NCBI RefSeq assembly: GCF_932526225.1
Contig: NC_064045.1
Coordinates: 15,124,442-15,188,441, forward strand
Direction of reading: 5' to 3'
DNA length: 64,000 bases
Origin: Nematostella vectensis
Taxonomy: Eukaryota; Cnidaria; Anthozoa; Actiniaria; Edwardsiidae
Made by a program: the position numbers and the translations under genes. Below the pieces are notes generated by a model. It was not told the origin of the DNA and made no database searches. It saw only the letters and a list, made by a program, of their open reading frames with translations. Every line of letters starts with the position of its first letter. Position 1 is the stretch's first letter. Shown in pieces: positions 14,301 to 25,848 of this stretch.

Positions 14301-17300
14301 GTACCTGGTCACATGTTTGTACTGTACCTGGTCACATGTTTGTACTGTACCTGGTCACATGTTTGTACTGTACCTGGTCACATGTTTGTACTGTACCTGG
14401 TCACATGTTTGTACTGTACCTGGTCACATGTTTGTACTGTACATGGTCACATGTTTGTACTGTACCTGGTCGCATGTTTGTACTGTACCTGGTCGCATGT
14501 TTGTACTGTACCTGGTCACATGTTTGTACTGTACCTGGTCACATGTTTGTACTGTACCTGGTCGCATGTTTGTACTGTACCTGGTCGCATGTTTGTACTG
14601 TACCTGGTCGCATGTTTGTACTGTACCTGGTCGCATTTTTGTACTGTACCTGGTCGCATGTTTGTACTGTACCTGGTCACATGTTTGTACTGTACCTGGT
14701 CACATGTTTGTACTGTACCTGGTCGCATGTTTGTACTGTACCTGGTCGCATTTTTGTACTGTACCTGGTCGCATGTTTGTACTGTACCTGGTCACATGTT
14801 TGTACTGTACCTGGTCACATATGATGCTGATCTTGCTCCCACTGCTGTTGCACTTGACACACTTCAGTCGGCCAAGATTTGCTATCACCTCCGTCAGGTT
14901 TTTTGGAGTACAGTGCTGCTTTGCTTCTCTAAAACATAAAGAAAACACAAAAAAAAGATTGAGATAACTGTATCATGCCTGCCCCGATTCAAAAACATAA
15001 ACTTAAAAAAAAAAAAAAAAACAAGGATAAACTTATAGCAGAAGGTTATTGGCTGGCAGCTCAAATATTACTTTTGGTTAGTGCTTCAATAGAAACCTTC
15101 CTTTTGTTGTCATAACCTAATTAATCTTTCCTCTCTTAGCAAACCCACCTCCTAGAGACGTCCCAACATTTGACATAGCCCTGAGAGGTGCCAGCAACCA
15201 AGAAATTCCCACATAAGTCAAGCAATACTGGGTCTCCCTCTGCTTCTGAGAATGGTAAGATTTGCTTCACTGTACCCTGGCGAAGTAATGTAAAATGCAA
15301 ATGAGCCTGGCTGCAATTCAATAGTACAAGAGGTACTAGTAATGATTTGGAAAAATAGTAGAATATCCTGAACTTGAAGAGATGAGATTACTGCAATTTT
15401 GCTAAATCGTCTTCTGGCTTCCATTATTCAAAACCCTTGCAGTACAAAAATGGTTTCAAATCACGCCACCCCTCCGCAGAGCGCAGACCAATCAAGAAGC
15501 ACCAAATGTAGCTCTGTTAGTTTAAATGTAGTTCTGTGAGTTTGAATGTAGTTCTGTTAGTTTGAATGTAGCTCTGTTAGTTTGAATGTAGTTCTGTTAG
15601 TTTGAATGTAGCTCTGTTAGTTTGAATGTAGCTCTGTTAGTTTGAATGTAGTTCTGTTAGTTTGAATGTATTTCTGTTAGTTTGAATGTAGTTCTGTTAG
15701 TTTGAATGTAGTTCTGTTAGTTTGAATGTAGTTCTTTTAGTTTGAATGTAGTTCTGTTAGTTTTAATTATGGAAACCAGAAAGCAGTTATAGTATTTAGA
15801 ATTTGTTGATGGCAGTTCGCAGAATATTTCAAATCGCGGTAAACTGATATAAAACTATACTTATATTTGATACTGATGTAAGACTATGATATGAGTCTAT
15901 AATAACATGAGTGTATACTGAAATGAGAGAACACTGAGATTCTACCTACTGTACAAAATTCTACTGATATGAGGTTCTCCTCAAGCACTATAAGCCACTT
16001 CAATATTTGATATGGGTTGTACCTGGAAGGTCCTGGCTTGGACTTTTCCGGGTTCTGCTGTGAAGACACTCTGTTCATAGACTACCACTACAGGGGAATC
16101 TGAGCTAAAGGAACCTAAAAACATACACAGGACATATCATTCTGAGTTATAATTATGTCTTTCAACACTGGACCATAAATGGTCATTCTTTTATAACTGA
16201 AAAAATGGTTTGTACCACAGTAATCAAAATTTAAATATGAATGATTCAGCCAGCACTAAAAACGATAAAATCTGTGCTTGTACAAATGAGATTACCTTCG
16301 GCCCTGACCATAGCCTTGTCAGGTGAAACTTCATAAGTCACTACGCGCTTGCCATTCCAGATGGTCGTATGGCTCTGCAACAGAAATAACAACCTGTCAA
16401 ATAGGCATCTGGGAAACAAAGAACAGTATTACAAACTGCTTTATCTGACTGTACCTTAGTGACAAAGACTCCTTTGATGTGAATATCTGTCTTCAGATCT
16501 TGGTGATAGGCAGTGCTGAAGTTCTCAATTGTTAACTGACTTGGCGAAACTTGCACTGCAGCAACCTTAATACAAAAATACCAATATAAAAAAATGCAGC
16601 ATTCTGCCATGAATAGAGTATATATCAAATTCCAGTTGATTATAATGCGCCTGACCACACTTAATATGTTTATAACATGCTTGTACCTAAAAGGTATAAT
16701 ACCTGTTGATTAAAATGTGCCTTCATGACCTGCTCATTCAGTATGATGACCGTCGCAATGCAATTGACAGCCAGGATATTTTTACTTGAAGCCCACTGCA
16801 ACAAGTCAATGATTCATTGAGTATACCTTGATCTCACTTAGTAAATCTCTATCATGAAGCCTATCATTAAACTTTACCTCTATTTGTGTGAGATCTGCCT
16901 CTCCCTCTAGTATAGAAGGAGGCTGTAATTCCCACATTTCTTCACCTTCCTCTTTTCTTCCTTTGCCTTTAGGGGAGGCATGCTTCCACATAGCTACCTT
17001 GCCCTTGCTGGTACAGCCAGCAAGAAGATCTGTAAAAAAGTGCTGCGATACTGAAATGTCCAGGGTTTATATTCTACTGGTTTTATAAAATAAAAAGATG
17101 CATGTATATCTATCTCTTATCAAAATCTGCATGATTTCATTAGTGCGAATTCATAAAAAGCAATAAGTGCTGTACCTTTTGATTTATTGTATGATATACA
17201 ATTTATACATTCTCCTGGCTCAAAGCCTTGGCCTTTGAGGGACAAGAAATAGTTATCATCCTGCTCCAAGTTCCACATTCTGCAATATCAAAATAAATAG

Positions 17301-20300
17301 AAAAAAGGTAAATGTTACTAAAGGTTATTTCTTAGTGAAGGACCTTAAGGTATTTTCAATTGATACTCATGACTTCCCCCCTATCAAAAAAATCATGGGT
17401 TTGTGGCTAGTTATCTCCCTAACATGCCCTCACCTGACAATATTTTCTCCTGTGGCTGTTGCTAGAAGCTGTCGACCAGCCCATATCAAATGGCTTTTTG
17501 ATGCTTGCCCACTCAGCTTCACCTTGATTTAATCAGCAATAAATAATTAAGACCAAAATCAAATAAGTTTTATTGAGAGCCCCATACTATGGGGACAGGG
17601 TGAGGGGTCTAGAAAAATACAAAAGCAAAATAATGATAAATGTTTTTTTGATGACCCTAGATTTATAGCTAGCGAGGTGCTTATCATGGGAGGTGACTAT
17701 CATGGAAGGTGCTTATCATGGAAGGTACAAATCATGGAAGGTGCTCATCATGGAAGGTGCTCATCATGGAAGGTGATAATCATGGAAGGTGCTTATCATG
17801 AAAGGTGCTTACCATGAAGGTGCTTATCACGGAAGGTGCTTATCATGAAAGGTGCTTATCATGTAAGGTGCTTATCATGAAAGGTGCTTATCATGAAAGG
17901 TGCTTATCATGAAAGGTGCTTATCATGAAAGGTGCTTATCATGAAAGGTGCTTATCATGAAAGGTGTTTATCATGATAGGTGCTTATCATGAAAGGTGCT
18001 TATCATGAAAGGTGCTTATCATGAAAGGTGCTTATCATGGAAGGTGCAAATCATGGAAGGTGCTCATCATGGAAGGTGCTTATCATGAAAGGTGCTTATC
18101 ATGAAAGGTGCTTATCATGAAAGGTGCTTATCATGAAAGGTGCTTATCATGAAAGGTTCTTATCATGGAAGGTGCTTATCGTTGTAGGTGCTCATAGTGG
18201 AAGGTGCTCATAGTGGAAGGTGCTCATAGTGGAAGGTGCTTATCATAGAAGGTGCTCAAAGTGTAAGGTGCTTATCATGGAAGGTGTTATCATGGAAGGT
18301 GCTTATTATGGTAGGTGCTCATAGTGGAAGGGGCTAATCATGGAAAGTGCTCATCATAGAAGGTGCTTATTATGGAGGGTGCTTATCATGGTAGGTGCTC
18401 ATAGTGGAAGGGGCTAATCATTGAAAGTGCTCATCATAGAAGGTGCTTATCATGGAAGGTGCTTATCATGGTAGGTGCTCAATGTGGAAAGTGCTCGTCA
18501 TGGAAAGTGCTCATCATGGAAGGTGCTTATCATGGAAGGTGCTTATCATGGTAGGTGCTCATAGTGGAAGGGGCTAATCATGGAAAGTGCTCATCATAGA
18601 AGGTGCTTATCATGGAAGGTGCTTATCATGGTAGGTGCTCATAATGGAAGGTGCTCATCATGGAAAGTGCTCATCATGGAAAGTGCTCTTCATGGAAGGT
18701 GCTTATTATGGAAGGTGCTTATTATGGAAGGTACTCAAAGTTTAAGGTGCTTATTGAAGGTGCTTATCATGGAAGGTGATAATGTTGTTCCAGAGTAGAG
18801 AAGACAAGCAATATTCACCTTAATGGTTTCAGTAGTGCTTCCGTCTTTAGCTATGGTGTGCTGTGATAGCATCAATCCATCAGTGACAGCTACAAGCATG
18901 TCTCTACCCTCTGCATAAAGAAGAGTCTTGACTGGACCTTCCACTGTAAACCTTTGGAAGCACTTGCCTCTATCATCAATATGATACACATTACCTGTGC
19001 CAAAATAAAGCTGATGAGGACATAATAATATCGTCTGCCAGTTACACTTTATCACTAGACTCTGATTATTGTATTTGCTAAGACTAACGGCAATAAAACA
19101 GTCCCAAATAAAGAGAAAATGAATCAACACAAGGTTGAAAGGGTAGGTTTAACACCTTAGTGTGCAAAGATGTAGTTTCACTGGCGTTTTTAGCATTAGC
19201 CCTTTATCTGAGCAAAATAGACTGGCCTGTATGGGTGTTGTATCTTAAAGCACTGAACAGTATGTGAAAAATAGGTAGTCCTGGTTATTTGACAGGTTGT
19301 CTGTAGCTTTTTCTAGTTGTACCAAATGGAGAAAGCTAGGTTTATAACTTTGGCAGGTGTATACAGTAAGGTAAAACCCCAAGCTAACCTTACTCTGGTT
19401 CCTCAATGAAACCTTCATGCACACTTGATATCTTTGGAATCTTACCATCTGTTGTTCCAAGGTAGAAGTTATTTTCAGCTGGGGGTTGAAGTATTGCCAT
19501 GACTTTATTTTTCTGCCAAGAATACTCCTTGTCAGACCTGTGGTAAAAAAACATGGAATTATGGGATTGACATTTTTTGAGAAAATAAGGTCCAAAATCC
19601 CACCACCTGGAACAAGAAATATGGTCAATCTTTGTGAGACAAAATTCACCACCCTTGGTCAAGCAAATATTGTATGTCATAGCACATTCTGATAACTGAA
19701 CCGACTTTTCTTTTCCTTTGTTAACAAAATATTTTCAATATTTTTTATATAATTATATAACATGTAATCTGTGGTCATTATGACTTCATCAGCAGAACAG
19801 CAATCGTCACATTTCACTCTCCGTAATCATGGAAAAGCATGAGGTTCGTACCCTGTCCTCATCCTGTAAAATCGCCATATAGTGGATTTGACCAAGACGT
19901 CCTGAGATTGAATTTTTGAGAGTTCTACGCTGAATACTCAGCCCCCCACCCCACCCCACCATAGTGCACTGGCATTGACAGGTGAATTAATTAGTTCCTA
20001 CTTCTCCACATGAGCTTACCCTGCAGTGGATGACTTATAGATGCAGACTGTGATGGCAGACTGCAAGTCATGTTGAAACAAGGGATTCTGCTGTAATCTG
20101 CCTTTTTGGTCAGCCTTCCATCCCACTACAGTCCCATCCTGAAAAAGTATAACATAAAATTAGCTTAACAACATTTCTGAATTATATGAACAGTATTGTA
20201 CCAACCATTTAAGAATGGTAGACATAAACATTTGGATGTAAGAAAAAACTAACTTTTTATATTGTGTTACTCTGCCATCCGACTGATCTTATAACTGATC

Positions 20301-22722
20301 ACAAAACTGTTGTTGCCTGATGTGTTTCATCTAATTGTCTTACCACATCTCCTGTGACAAGCTTGTTGCCTGATGAGTTCCATCCAATCGTCTTACCTCA
20401 TCTCCTGTGACAAGCTTGTTGCCTGATGAGTTCCATCCAATTGTCTTACCTCATCTCCTGTGACAAGCTTGTTGCCTGATGAGTTCCATTCAATTGTCTT
20501 TATAGCAGCCTTATGTGCGGAGAAGGCCTCGTGGAGCTCATGGTCATGATCATTCCACAACAAGAGGTCGCCACTCTGCCACCCAACTGCAAGGATCTTC
20601 CTGCTTGGATGCCATTTAATGGCAGTTACCTCACAGGAACGCTGAATTGACGAGTCCTCAACTAGCTCACCCTATAACATAAACATTGACACAAGACACA
20701 AGGGTAAGGCCAGTGCAATCTACACCTACAGCATGGGATAATCATTTGAGACACATAGATAATATTATGCTGGAAATCCTCACTTAATTCAGAATTTTAA
20801 GTAAAACTAATTAAGGGCAAAAGATTCCAACAAATGTGCTGTCTGGAAATTGAATGAAACCTAGACTCTTGCCCACCTGCACTGCTTCAAACTTTGATAA
20901 ACAATTGACTGAATCCTTCGCCCATTCCAACGCAAAATTTAGGAAAAACAAAACAAGGGATCTTTAAAATTCATAGATTTCTCATGACAATATGCCCTTT
21001 TGGGGTGAGGCCCCGAAAAGCTACAGAAAACATTATTTCCTCCAATCTCAGAGATGTTGCCCAAGTGAGCACAAGAAGGTAAGAACCTGATGCACCAAAC
21101 TATTACTCTTCCAGCCATCCTTTTCAAAAGTCAACCAATCATAAAACAGATTAGGCAGTACATAAGAAACACAGAAAAAAGTCAAAGCCAGTAAAGGAAT
21201 TTTACCTTCACACATTGATAACAAAATAAGGTGAAATTTGAATTATCACTAATAAAAAAGTTAGGGTATTGTAATATGCAATCACTTGCAATTAAACAAT
21301 CCAGCTAATTTTCAGGTTTGACAAAGGGACGTAATCTAATATCAGTCTTTTCATAATATTTTTGTTTGCAATATTTTTGTTTGAAAAGCTTTTTCCTGGA
21401 TATCTCTTGAATTGAATATAATATCCTAGTGTGCTTTTTGATCACACACCCATACATGTATGTAAAGACAAAACCTTTTTGATCACACACATGCATACAT
21501 GTATGTAAAGACAAAACCTATTTGATTACACACATGCATACATGTATGTAAAGACAAAACCTGTTTGATCACACACATGCATACATGTATGTAAAGATAA
21601 AACCTATTTGATTACACACATGCATACATGTATGTAAAGACAAAACCTATTTGATCACACACATGCATACATGTATGTAAAGACAAAAACTATTTGATCA
21701 CACACATGCATACATGTATGTAAAGACAAAATCTTTTTTATCACACACACACATTCTTGTATATAAAGACAAAATCTTTTTGATCACACGCACGCATTCT
21801 TGTATGTAAAGACAAAACCTTTTTGATCACACACATGCATACATGTATGTAGAGCCAAAACCTATTTGATTACACACATATACATGTATGTAAGACATCA
21901 ACACCTTTTCATCACAGACAAGCAAACACCTATTTCAATAAAGAGTTGCATCTGCAAATAATGTATCATAATCCACAGTGGTTCATGGGTAATGTATATA
22001 GGGCTGTATCCTGGCCTCTGGTCACCATGTGATATTTAGAGGTAGATTAACAAGAAAGCTAAAGCTTTCTAAACCTGTGTTGATTTGTTTGTTTATGCTT
22101 ATTTTTTATTCATTTATTTGATACCCATGAAGCACTGGGGCTTACGACACAGATTCTCCAAGTGCAACCTTATTTCAAATAGGTGCATGTAAGACGTCAA
22201 CACTTATTTATGTTTTTGGTTTTGAGTCTGGAGTAGACACATTAAATACTGTACAACAGGAAATATATTAACAACAAAAGTATGTACACTTAAAAACTAG
22301 ATTAACTGGTCGAGACAATTTACATAACTAACAGATTTTGTTGTAAACTGGATAAACAATTTTGGACAAAAAGTTTTCACCTGTTGAAGAGAACTGTTAA
22401 TTTTTCCGTTTTACCCAATCAATCAATACCTACTTCTATTTATTTCCTGGGTTGTAAGGGAAGAGTTTGGCATTATTAGGGGGTGTAAACAGCAAAATTC
22501 TTGTCAATAGTATTTTTTTAAATATTTCCTAACAATGCAGCATGTAAATTGTCTCTGCTTGCTTTTTAGTCTTACCTCGTCTAAGTACAAGTTTACAGCT
22601 CCGTTCACTCCAGGCTCAGTCTTAGAAGCAACAGCAAGCAAAGGGTAGCTGCTGTGCCATGTTAGCAGAGTTTGCACGCCGACCAGAGGCGCTTGGATCT
22701 TATGATCAAAATACACTGCCAT
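2388..22722 (-). CDS. IFT140: Intraflagellar transport protein 140 (IFT-A core subunit), 5' part, 25 exons, continues past left edge
   Basis: Subunit of the IFT-A complex, which drives retrograde transport and membrane-protein entry in cilia. Exons on the minus strand, high to low: 22576-22722, 20450-20671, 20020-20138, 19446-19537, 18819-18994, 17434-17522, 17176-17279, 16878-17029, 16703-16795, 16455-16565, 16296-16374, 16023-16114, 15149-15276, 14811-14928, 13182-13466, 12517-12604, 8947-8990, 8618-8841, 8070-8247, 4562-4645, 3707-3813, 3362-3457, 2751-2883, 2577-2648, 2388-2459. All junctions are GT-AG and phases agree throughout (1035 codons). The conceptual protein aligns by eye with vertebrate IFT140: start [14 protein letters not shown]-repeat region to about residue 700, then TPR-like helices with [35 protein letters not shown] and KWWAQYMES. 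Vertebrate IFT140 is about 1460 residues, so roughly the last 400 lie outside the window. Exon borders were placed by eye; identity is very secure. Confidence 0.96.
2925..3335. repeat. 13-bp tandem repeat in IFT140 intron
   Basis: Degenerate tandem copies of cggcatgatgtca and its variants (gatgtcac core). It fills the intron between exons 23 and 22 of IFT140. Confidence 0.85.
4005..4500. repeat. About 73-bp tandem repeat, 7 copies, IFT140 intron
   Basis: Units begin near cctgtacatccaataggctt and include gataaccgtacgattcttaa. Copies differ by a few substitutions and a 2-bp indel. Located between exons 21 and 20. Confidence 0.92.
4840..4912 (+). repeat. Left terminal inverted repeat of the Ginger-like element
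   Basis: Begins TGTTGCAGTCAATAATGAAT and continues with paired motifs around 'ggactagtc' and 'aaaccaaaccagtcca'. It matches the reverse complement of 7774-7846 with a few substitutions and indels. It is preceded by GATA. Confidence 0.85.
4920..5612 (+). repeat. 24-bp telomere-like minisatellite inside the Ginger-like element
   Basis: About 28 copies of a 24-bp unit, gttagtttaagtagtggggt plus tagg. Each unit contains one TTAGGG hexamer across its border, often with G-runs on both sides. It lies just inside the left TIR, so it moved with or grew inside the transposon. It is not a true telomeric tract because the hexamer is interrupted in every unit. Confidence 0.9.
5752..7334 (-). pseudogene. 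Ginger-type integrase/transposase, frameshifted
   Basis: The start [12 protein letters not shown] lies near 7334. Coding similarity then runs through three frames: about 7240-6603 holds an HHCC-type zinc finger ([17 protein letters not shown], then C..LHQ) and most of the integrase core ([15 protein letters not shown]); 6709-6197 holds the third acidic residue in [13 protein letters not shown]; 6243-5752 holds a basic linker and a C-terminal domain ([20 protein letters not shown]) like that of KRBA2-type proteins. At least two frame changes separate the pieces, plus one near the N-terminus that could be a small intron. All three catalytic acids are still present, but no single frame is intact, so this copy should be inactive. 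Confidence 0.75.
7446..7540 (+). repeat. tRNA-derived SINE-like insertion
   Basis: The segment carries a good RNA polymerase III A box, TGGCAGAGTGG (7456-7466), and a B-box-like GAGTTAGATCC (7500-7510) at tRNA spacing, followed by an A-rich stretch. The pattern resembles a class II (Ser/Leu-like) tRNA, but the arms do not pair properly, so it is a pseudo-tRNA or SINE head rather than a functional gene. It sits between the transposase start and the right TIR of the Ginger-like element. Confidence 0.5.
7774..7846 (-). repeat. Right terminal inverted repeat of the Ginger-like element
   Basis: Read on the minus strand it begins TGTTGTAGTCGAAAATGAAT, then repeats the 'ggactagtcc' and 'aaaccaaaccagtcca' motifs of the left end. 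It is followed on the plus strand by the target duplication GATA. Confidence 0.85.
7858..8051. repeat. ATT/ACT-type microsatellite
   Basis: (attact)n with some att triplets, about 190 bp, 20 bp from the splice donor of IFT140 exon 19. It begins 12 bp after the right end of the Ginger-like element. The poly-Leu and Asn/Ser frames it produces are artefacts. Confidence 0.95.
8342..8605. repeat. 15-bp tandem repeat, about 17 copies
   Basis: The unit is aatataaacggatcc with gatac and gatcg variants. It ends about 12 bp from the splice donor of IFT140 exon 18. Confidence 0.95.
9015..12480. repeat. 41-43-bp satellite-like array filling IFT140 intron 16, about 80 copies
   Basis: The main unit contains catagctaccgtaccgcact followed by agaatatgaacatctcaaa; a longer form has tacaccgtacc. 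The first few units near 9020-9180 are a shorter related form with caatccagtcaatcatagct. Longer periodic blocks of several units recur (for example around 10030-10330 and 10300-10600), so higher-order amplification has occurred. The array fills 3.5 kb between exons 17 and 16. Confidence 0.96.
12655..13181. repeat. About 50-bp repeats derived from IFT140 exon-15 end and splice donor
   Basis: Units recur about every 50 bp with the core gactcacttgtgttgagacc. Read on the minus strand they give the pattern ACAAGG..CACAA|GTGAGTCACACAA, which matches the end of exon 15 plus its donor (gacaaggattctgcacaa|gtgaggcac). The intron between exons 15 and 16 is almost wholly made of such units, about nine or ten, with alternating longer and shorter forms. 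Confidence 0.75.
13590..14815. repeat. 23-bp minisatellite carrying the IFT140 exon-14 splice donor, about 53 copies
   Basis: The plus-strand unit is tgtactgtacctggtcacat plus gtt. On the minus strand every unit reads TGTGACCAG|GTACAGTAC, the same as the exon-14 end and donor at 14810-14811. The array starts exactly at that junction, so dozens of potential donors follow the real one. Long periodic frames on both strands are artefacts. Confidence 0.95.
15509..15763. repeat. 20-bp tandem repeat, about 13 copies, IFT140 intron
   Basis: The unit is gtagttctgttagtttgaat with a gtagctctg variant, located between exons 13 and 12. Confidence 0.95.
17690..18785. repeat. 16-bp minisatellite, about 68 copies, IFT140 intron 5
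   Basis: The unit is ggtgcttatcatgaaa/ggaa with frequent variants (gctcatagtggaag). Blocks of several units recur near 18300-18640, showing higher-order amplification. Ends about 34 bp from the exon-5 donor. Confidence 0.95.
20340..20503. repeat. 53-bp triplication of IFT140 exon-2 end plus splice donor
   Basis: Three tandem copies of tggaactcatcaggcaacaa..ggagatgag|gtaag (minus strand). The copy at the true exon end encodes [14 protein letters not shown], a WD-repeat strand. The two intronic copies keep the coding sequence almost unchanged and each still has a GT donor (the outermost reads gatgtggtaag). A 53-bp unit is not a multiple of three, so use of a downstream donor would shift the frame. 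Confidence 0.93.
21435..21895. repeat. 43-bp tandem repeat, about 10-11 copies, IFT140 intron 1
   Basis: The unit includes gatcacacacatgcatacatg followed by tatgtaaagacaaaacctattt. The rest of intron 1 (20672-22575) holds no other structure I can name. Confidence 0.93.
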
Positions 22723-24140
22723 AACTCAATGATTTTGCTCTGTTCCTCCCCTGTTGGCCCTGTGATTATAATAAGAGAGCATCTAAGCGCCGACGTACTA
22801 ATTTGACAATTCCTCCTTCTTTGTCAGTTTCACGTCAGGTGAACTAACGACTTTCTTGACGGAGGAAAGAATGGACACAATTCAGGTGTCGATCTTCAAG
22901 AAGAACCAAGCTAAAGCTTGTGTAGGATATGTTCCAATCTAATTCCTGTATTATTTCCAATGTTTAGGAAGAAGATCTCGCAGTTTCCACACGCATGTAA
23001 ACACAGCTACCGCCGTTGCCACGCAAACGGGTACGAACTCTTGATCCGATTTTCTAAGGTTTTCCGGTGTGTTATAAAATTTCCGAACAGTTTAGAGTCC
23101 CAAGAATCGGTTTTAATAATTTTGTGGAGATATCGTGAGGTTTGGGGGTCTAAAGCTGCGCATATTTACCGCCATATAACTGTCTCCTTGTATTTCTCTC
23201 TCAAAATATCCGCTTGGAAGACCCGGATGATACTGAGCCCACTCTATAGCGGGCAGCGGTAGGCACCATTAGATACCAGTTCACCCAAGTTCTTTATAGC
23301 TACGAGAGGATTTCGCGAGTCAGCGGCTACACGTAGGCTATATAAGTGATAGCGATAGAATGGGGTCTTTATCTGTTTTATGGGGCCAGTGTCGAAAAAA
23401 AAAAAAAAAAATAACAACGGAAAAACAAGTATCCAGAAATAAAAAGCAGCAAGCAAGAAACCCTTGACGGCGAAATTCCAGATAAATAAATGTCGAGCAA
23501 ACCGCGAAAAAAAAAAGAAGAAGAAAATTCCGTTCTGAGCTTGCGGGTCTGAAAGGGGAAGTAATACTTCCTAGTCATCACACTCGACGTCTTCATGTCC
23601 TGTTTATGGCTGTGTTGTCTATCGCGTCAACATGTCGCGTTTGAACATCGCAAATCAGCGGAAAACACCGGGTAGAAATAAATAATAAACAGAGACAGCA
23701 TTCGATGATCGTTTCTTGTTTCCCGTTACGGTTAAAACTAGCTAAATCAGGAATCGCAAGTAATCTATGTCATATGTAACAACACCAACACCCACAAATT
23801 ATTAACAGCCTGAAAAAAGAAAATCAAGGAAGGAACGCTTTACGTAAATTTTTTTCAAGGTTTTTCCATAGTATAATTGGGTCTTCAGGCCCGTACTCAG
23901 GGGGGTGCAGGGGTACGAACGCATCCCCCCCACACACACATGCGGCCGAAGGTCCACTTTCGGTTCTCAATAGACGTGCTATTTGTAGACAAAACTATAA
24001 AACATAAGCTAGATCACTCTGATATTTAGTCAAATCCGACAATAAACGTCCCGTGGTGGTCTGAAAATACTGGCAAAGGTATAAAATATTGTTTTTTCGG
24101 GGGTGGTCAGATTTTCATTAAAGAACTCACTCTCCCCCCT
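22723..24140. other. IFT140 upstream region, no gene seen
   Basis: Holds the presumed IFT140 promoter and 5' UTR, the X-box candidate, an A-run with adjacent purine-rich sequence near 23395-23525, and at 23886-23940 a short fragment (cgtactcaggggggtgcagg) that looks like the end of a dispersed DNA transposon. No open frame here resembles a protein and no second gene is apparent. Confidence 0.5.
23015..23028. promoter_or_regulatory. Candidate RFX X-box upstream of IFT140
   Basis: The 14-mer GTTGCCACGCAAAC has a perfect left X-box half-site GTTGCC, a 2-bp spacer and a right half close to the GYAAC type. It lies 293 bp upstream of the IFT140 start codon. RFX factors control IFT genes widely in animals through such sites, usually within a few hundred bases of the gene. 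The right half is imperfect and a single match of this kind can occur by chance. Confidence 0.4.
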
Positions 24141-24250
24141 GGACTGGAAACTGGACTGAAACTGGAATCGAATTGACCGGGATAAAATCAAATCATCCGA
24201 AAGACGGAAGAAAAGAAAAACATCACTGGAATTGACAGGAATTCATGCAG

Positions 24251-25273
24251 ATTCATCCAAAAGAAGGGGAATTCTTTCTTATTTAACGAAGTTCATAGAG
24301 ATTTGCATGTTTCTAGACCAGTTTCTAATCGGTTCCTCCTGACTGGAAGTAGTAACTGGTTCATATTTTATATCTTATTTTATAGTAATACCATAATTAC
24401 ATCAGGTTCTTTTGTTTTCTGAGGGACGATTACTAGCGAAATTCCATCGAAAACAATAGATGGTTAGAAAAAGACAAAATAATTTTTTTCTCTTCTAAAT
24501 TTCCCTCTACATCAGTGCATGAGAGAAATTTTAGAACCAAGATACTTGTCTTCTAGTTTCCACCAGAGAAACAAATAGAAGGCAGCCACCTGCTTAGTTC
24601 AGGAATAGACCCTGCGCCAAGAGACCAGAGTATTTGACCTCGTGATACCAAAATAATCTTAGACTAGATCCATGTTGGGTGATTTTGATTGCTGTACGCA
24701 TGCGTGCTAATGACGTAAAAGAACTAAACTGTAGATATGTAGAGCAACTATGTAAATCAACTATGCTTGATTTGAGAATTTTTCGTGATCTCTAGAGGGA
24801 TAAAAAGAACAATGCGTATGCAATGCCCTGATCCATTGAACCGTGTTTTCTCTTCCAGCCTTGCACCCAACTCATTTCCTCGGTTATCATGGTATTACAA
24901 AGCTATAGCATGGCATTTCGGGGAATTTAGTGATTAAATGTTCCCGCAACCTCGGGATGACTGGTTAAAGTCCCTCCGCCTGCGGTGCCGGAACTTCAAC
25001 TAAACATCCCTCGGTTGCGGGACATTAATCAATAAATTACCCTCGTGCCATGCTATAACTTATACAAAACACATAAGCGACTTGTTATCAAGGGAATTAC
25101 AATATTAGCACCTTCCTGTGCTCGTTTTTCTATAACTAAGGAACGAGAGTACAAGCCCGGAACCAGTTACTACTTGCCGGCACGAGTAGGAGCCGATTAG
25201 AAACTGGTCTAAAAAAGTTGCAAATCTGCATAAATTTTGTTAAACTAAAAATAATTCCCCTTCTTTTGGATGA
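24251..25273. mobile_element. Inverted-repeat (foldback-like) non-autonomous element
   Basis: The arms 24251-24361 and 25161-25273 are inverted copies (shared words ccaaaagaaggggaatt, gaccagtttctaatcgg, agtagtaactggttc). Inside is a second inverted pair, 24903-24957 and 25008-25058, around gcatggca and cccgcaacctcggg. No coding sequence is present. The outer limits and target duplication could not be fixed; similarity between the arms may extend somewhat further outward. Confidence 0.65.
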
Positions 25274-25848
25274 TTCTAATTATATCCCGCCCACTTCAGG
25301 TACAGTTTCTGTTTATCTATCCGTATTTTTTGTAACGCAGTTACTTTGTTACTGTAGCTAGCGTGACTAACAAGCGCGTGATCCAAGCGTGACTTCTACT
25401 TGGGTGGTCTTCACCGTCAACAACATCCATTATGTCGGCGCCTAAAAGTATAACAGTAAACGTTTATTACTGTTTATTATGAATTTAGCAATAAATAAGC
25501 GCTCAATCGGTATAGAAACGTTATAGAAACACATGATATTCTTTCTCTTCTAGTCACATTAGAGCTATTTGCTTGTGTATTACAGTAGACAATTGCAAGC
25601 CTCTAAACTAGAAACCAGACAAGATACTCTACTAGACTTTAGTCTGACATGACGGAAAAACATGACTTAACGCTTCAAATAAGCTCATTTCAGATTTAAC
25701 AAGGCGGAAAATTCCTCTAAGTACTTAGTGAGTAATAGCAAACAAAATATCAAATGCGACTTTTTGTAAAGTGTCATTGAAATTTGAGCTTTTCGTCCCT
25801 GAGCTCATACATAGCGCAAAGATGATCAAGGAAAAAATATATTAAAAA

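Noticed and set aside
13563-14939. 458- and 406-codon plus-strand frames rich in Cys/Tyr/Val
   Set aside because: Periodic translations of the 23-bp array in the IFT140 intron; several frames are open at once.
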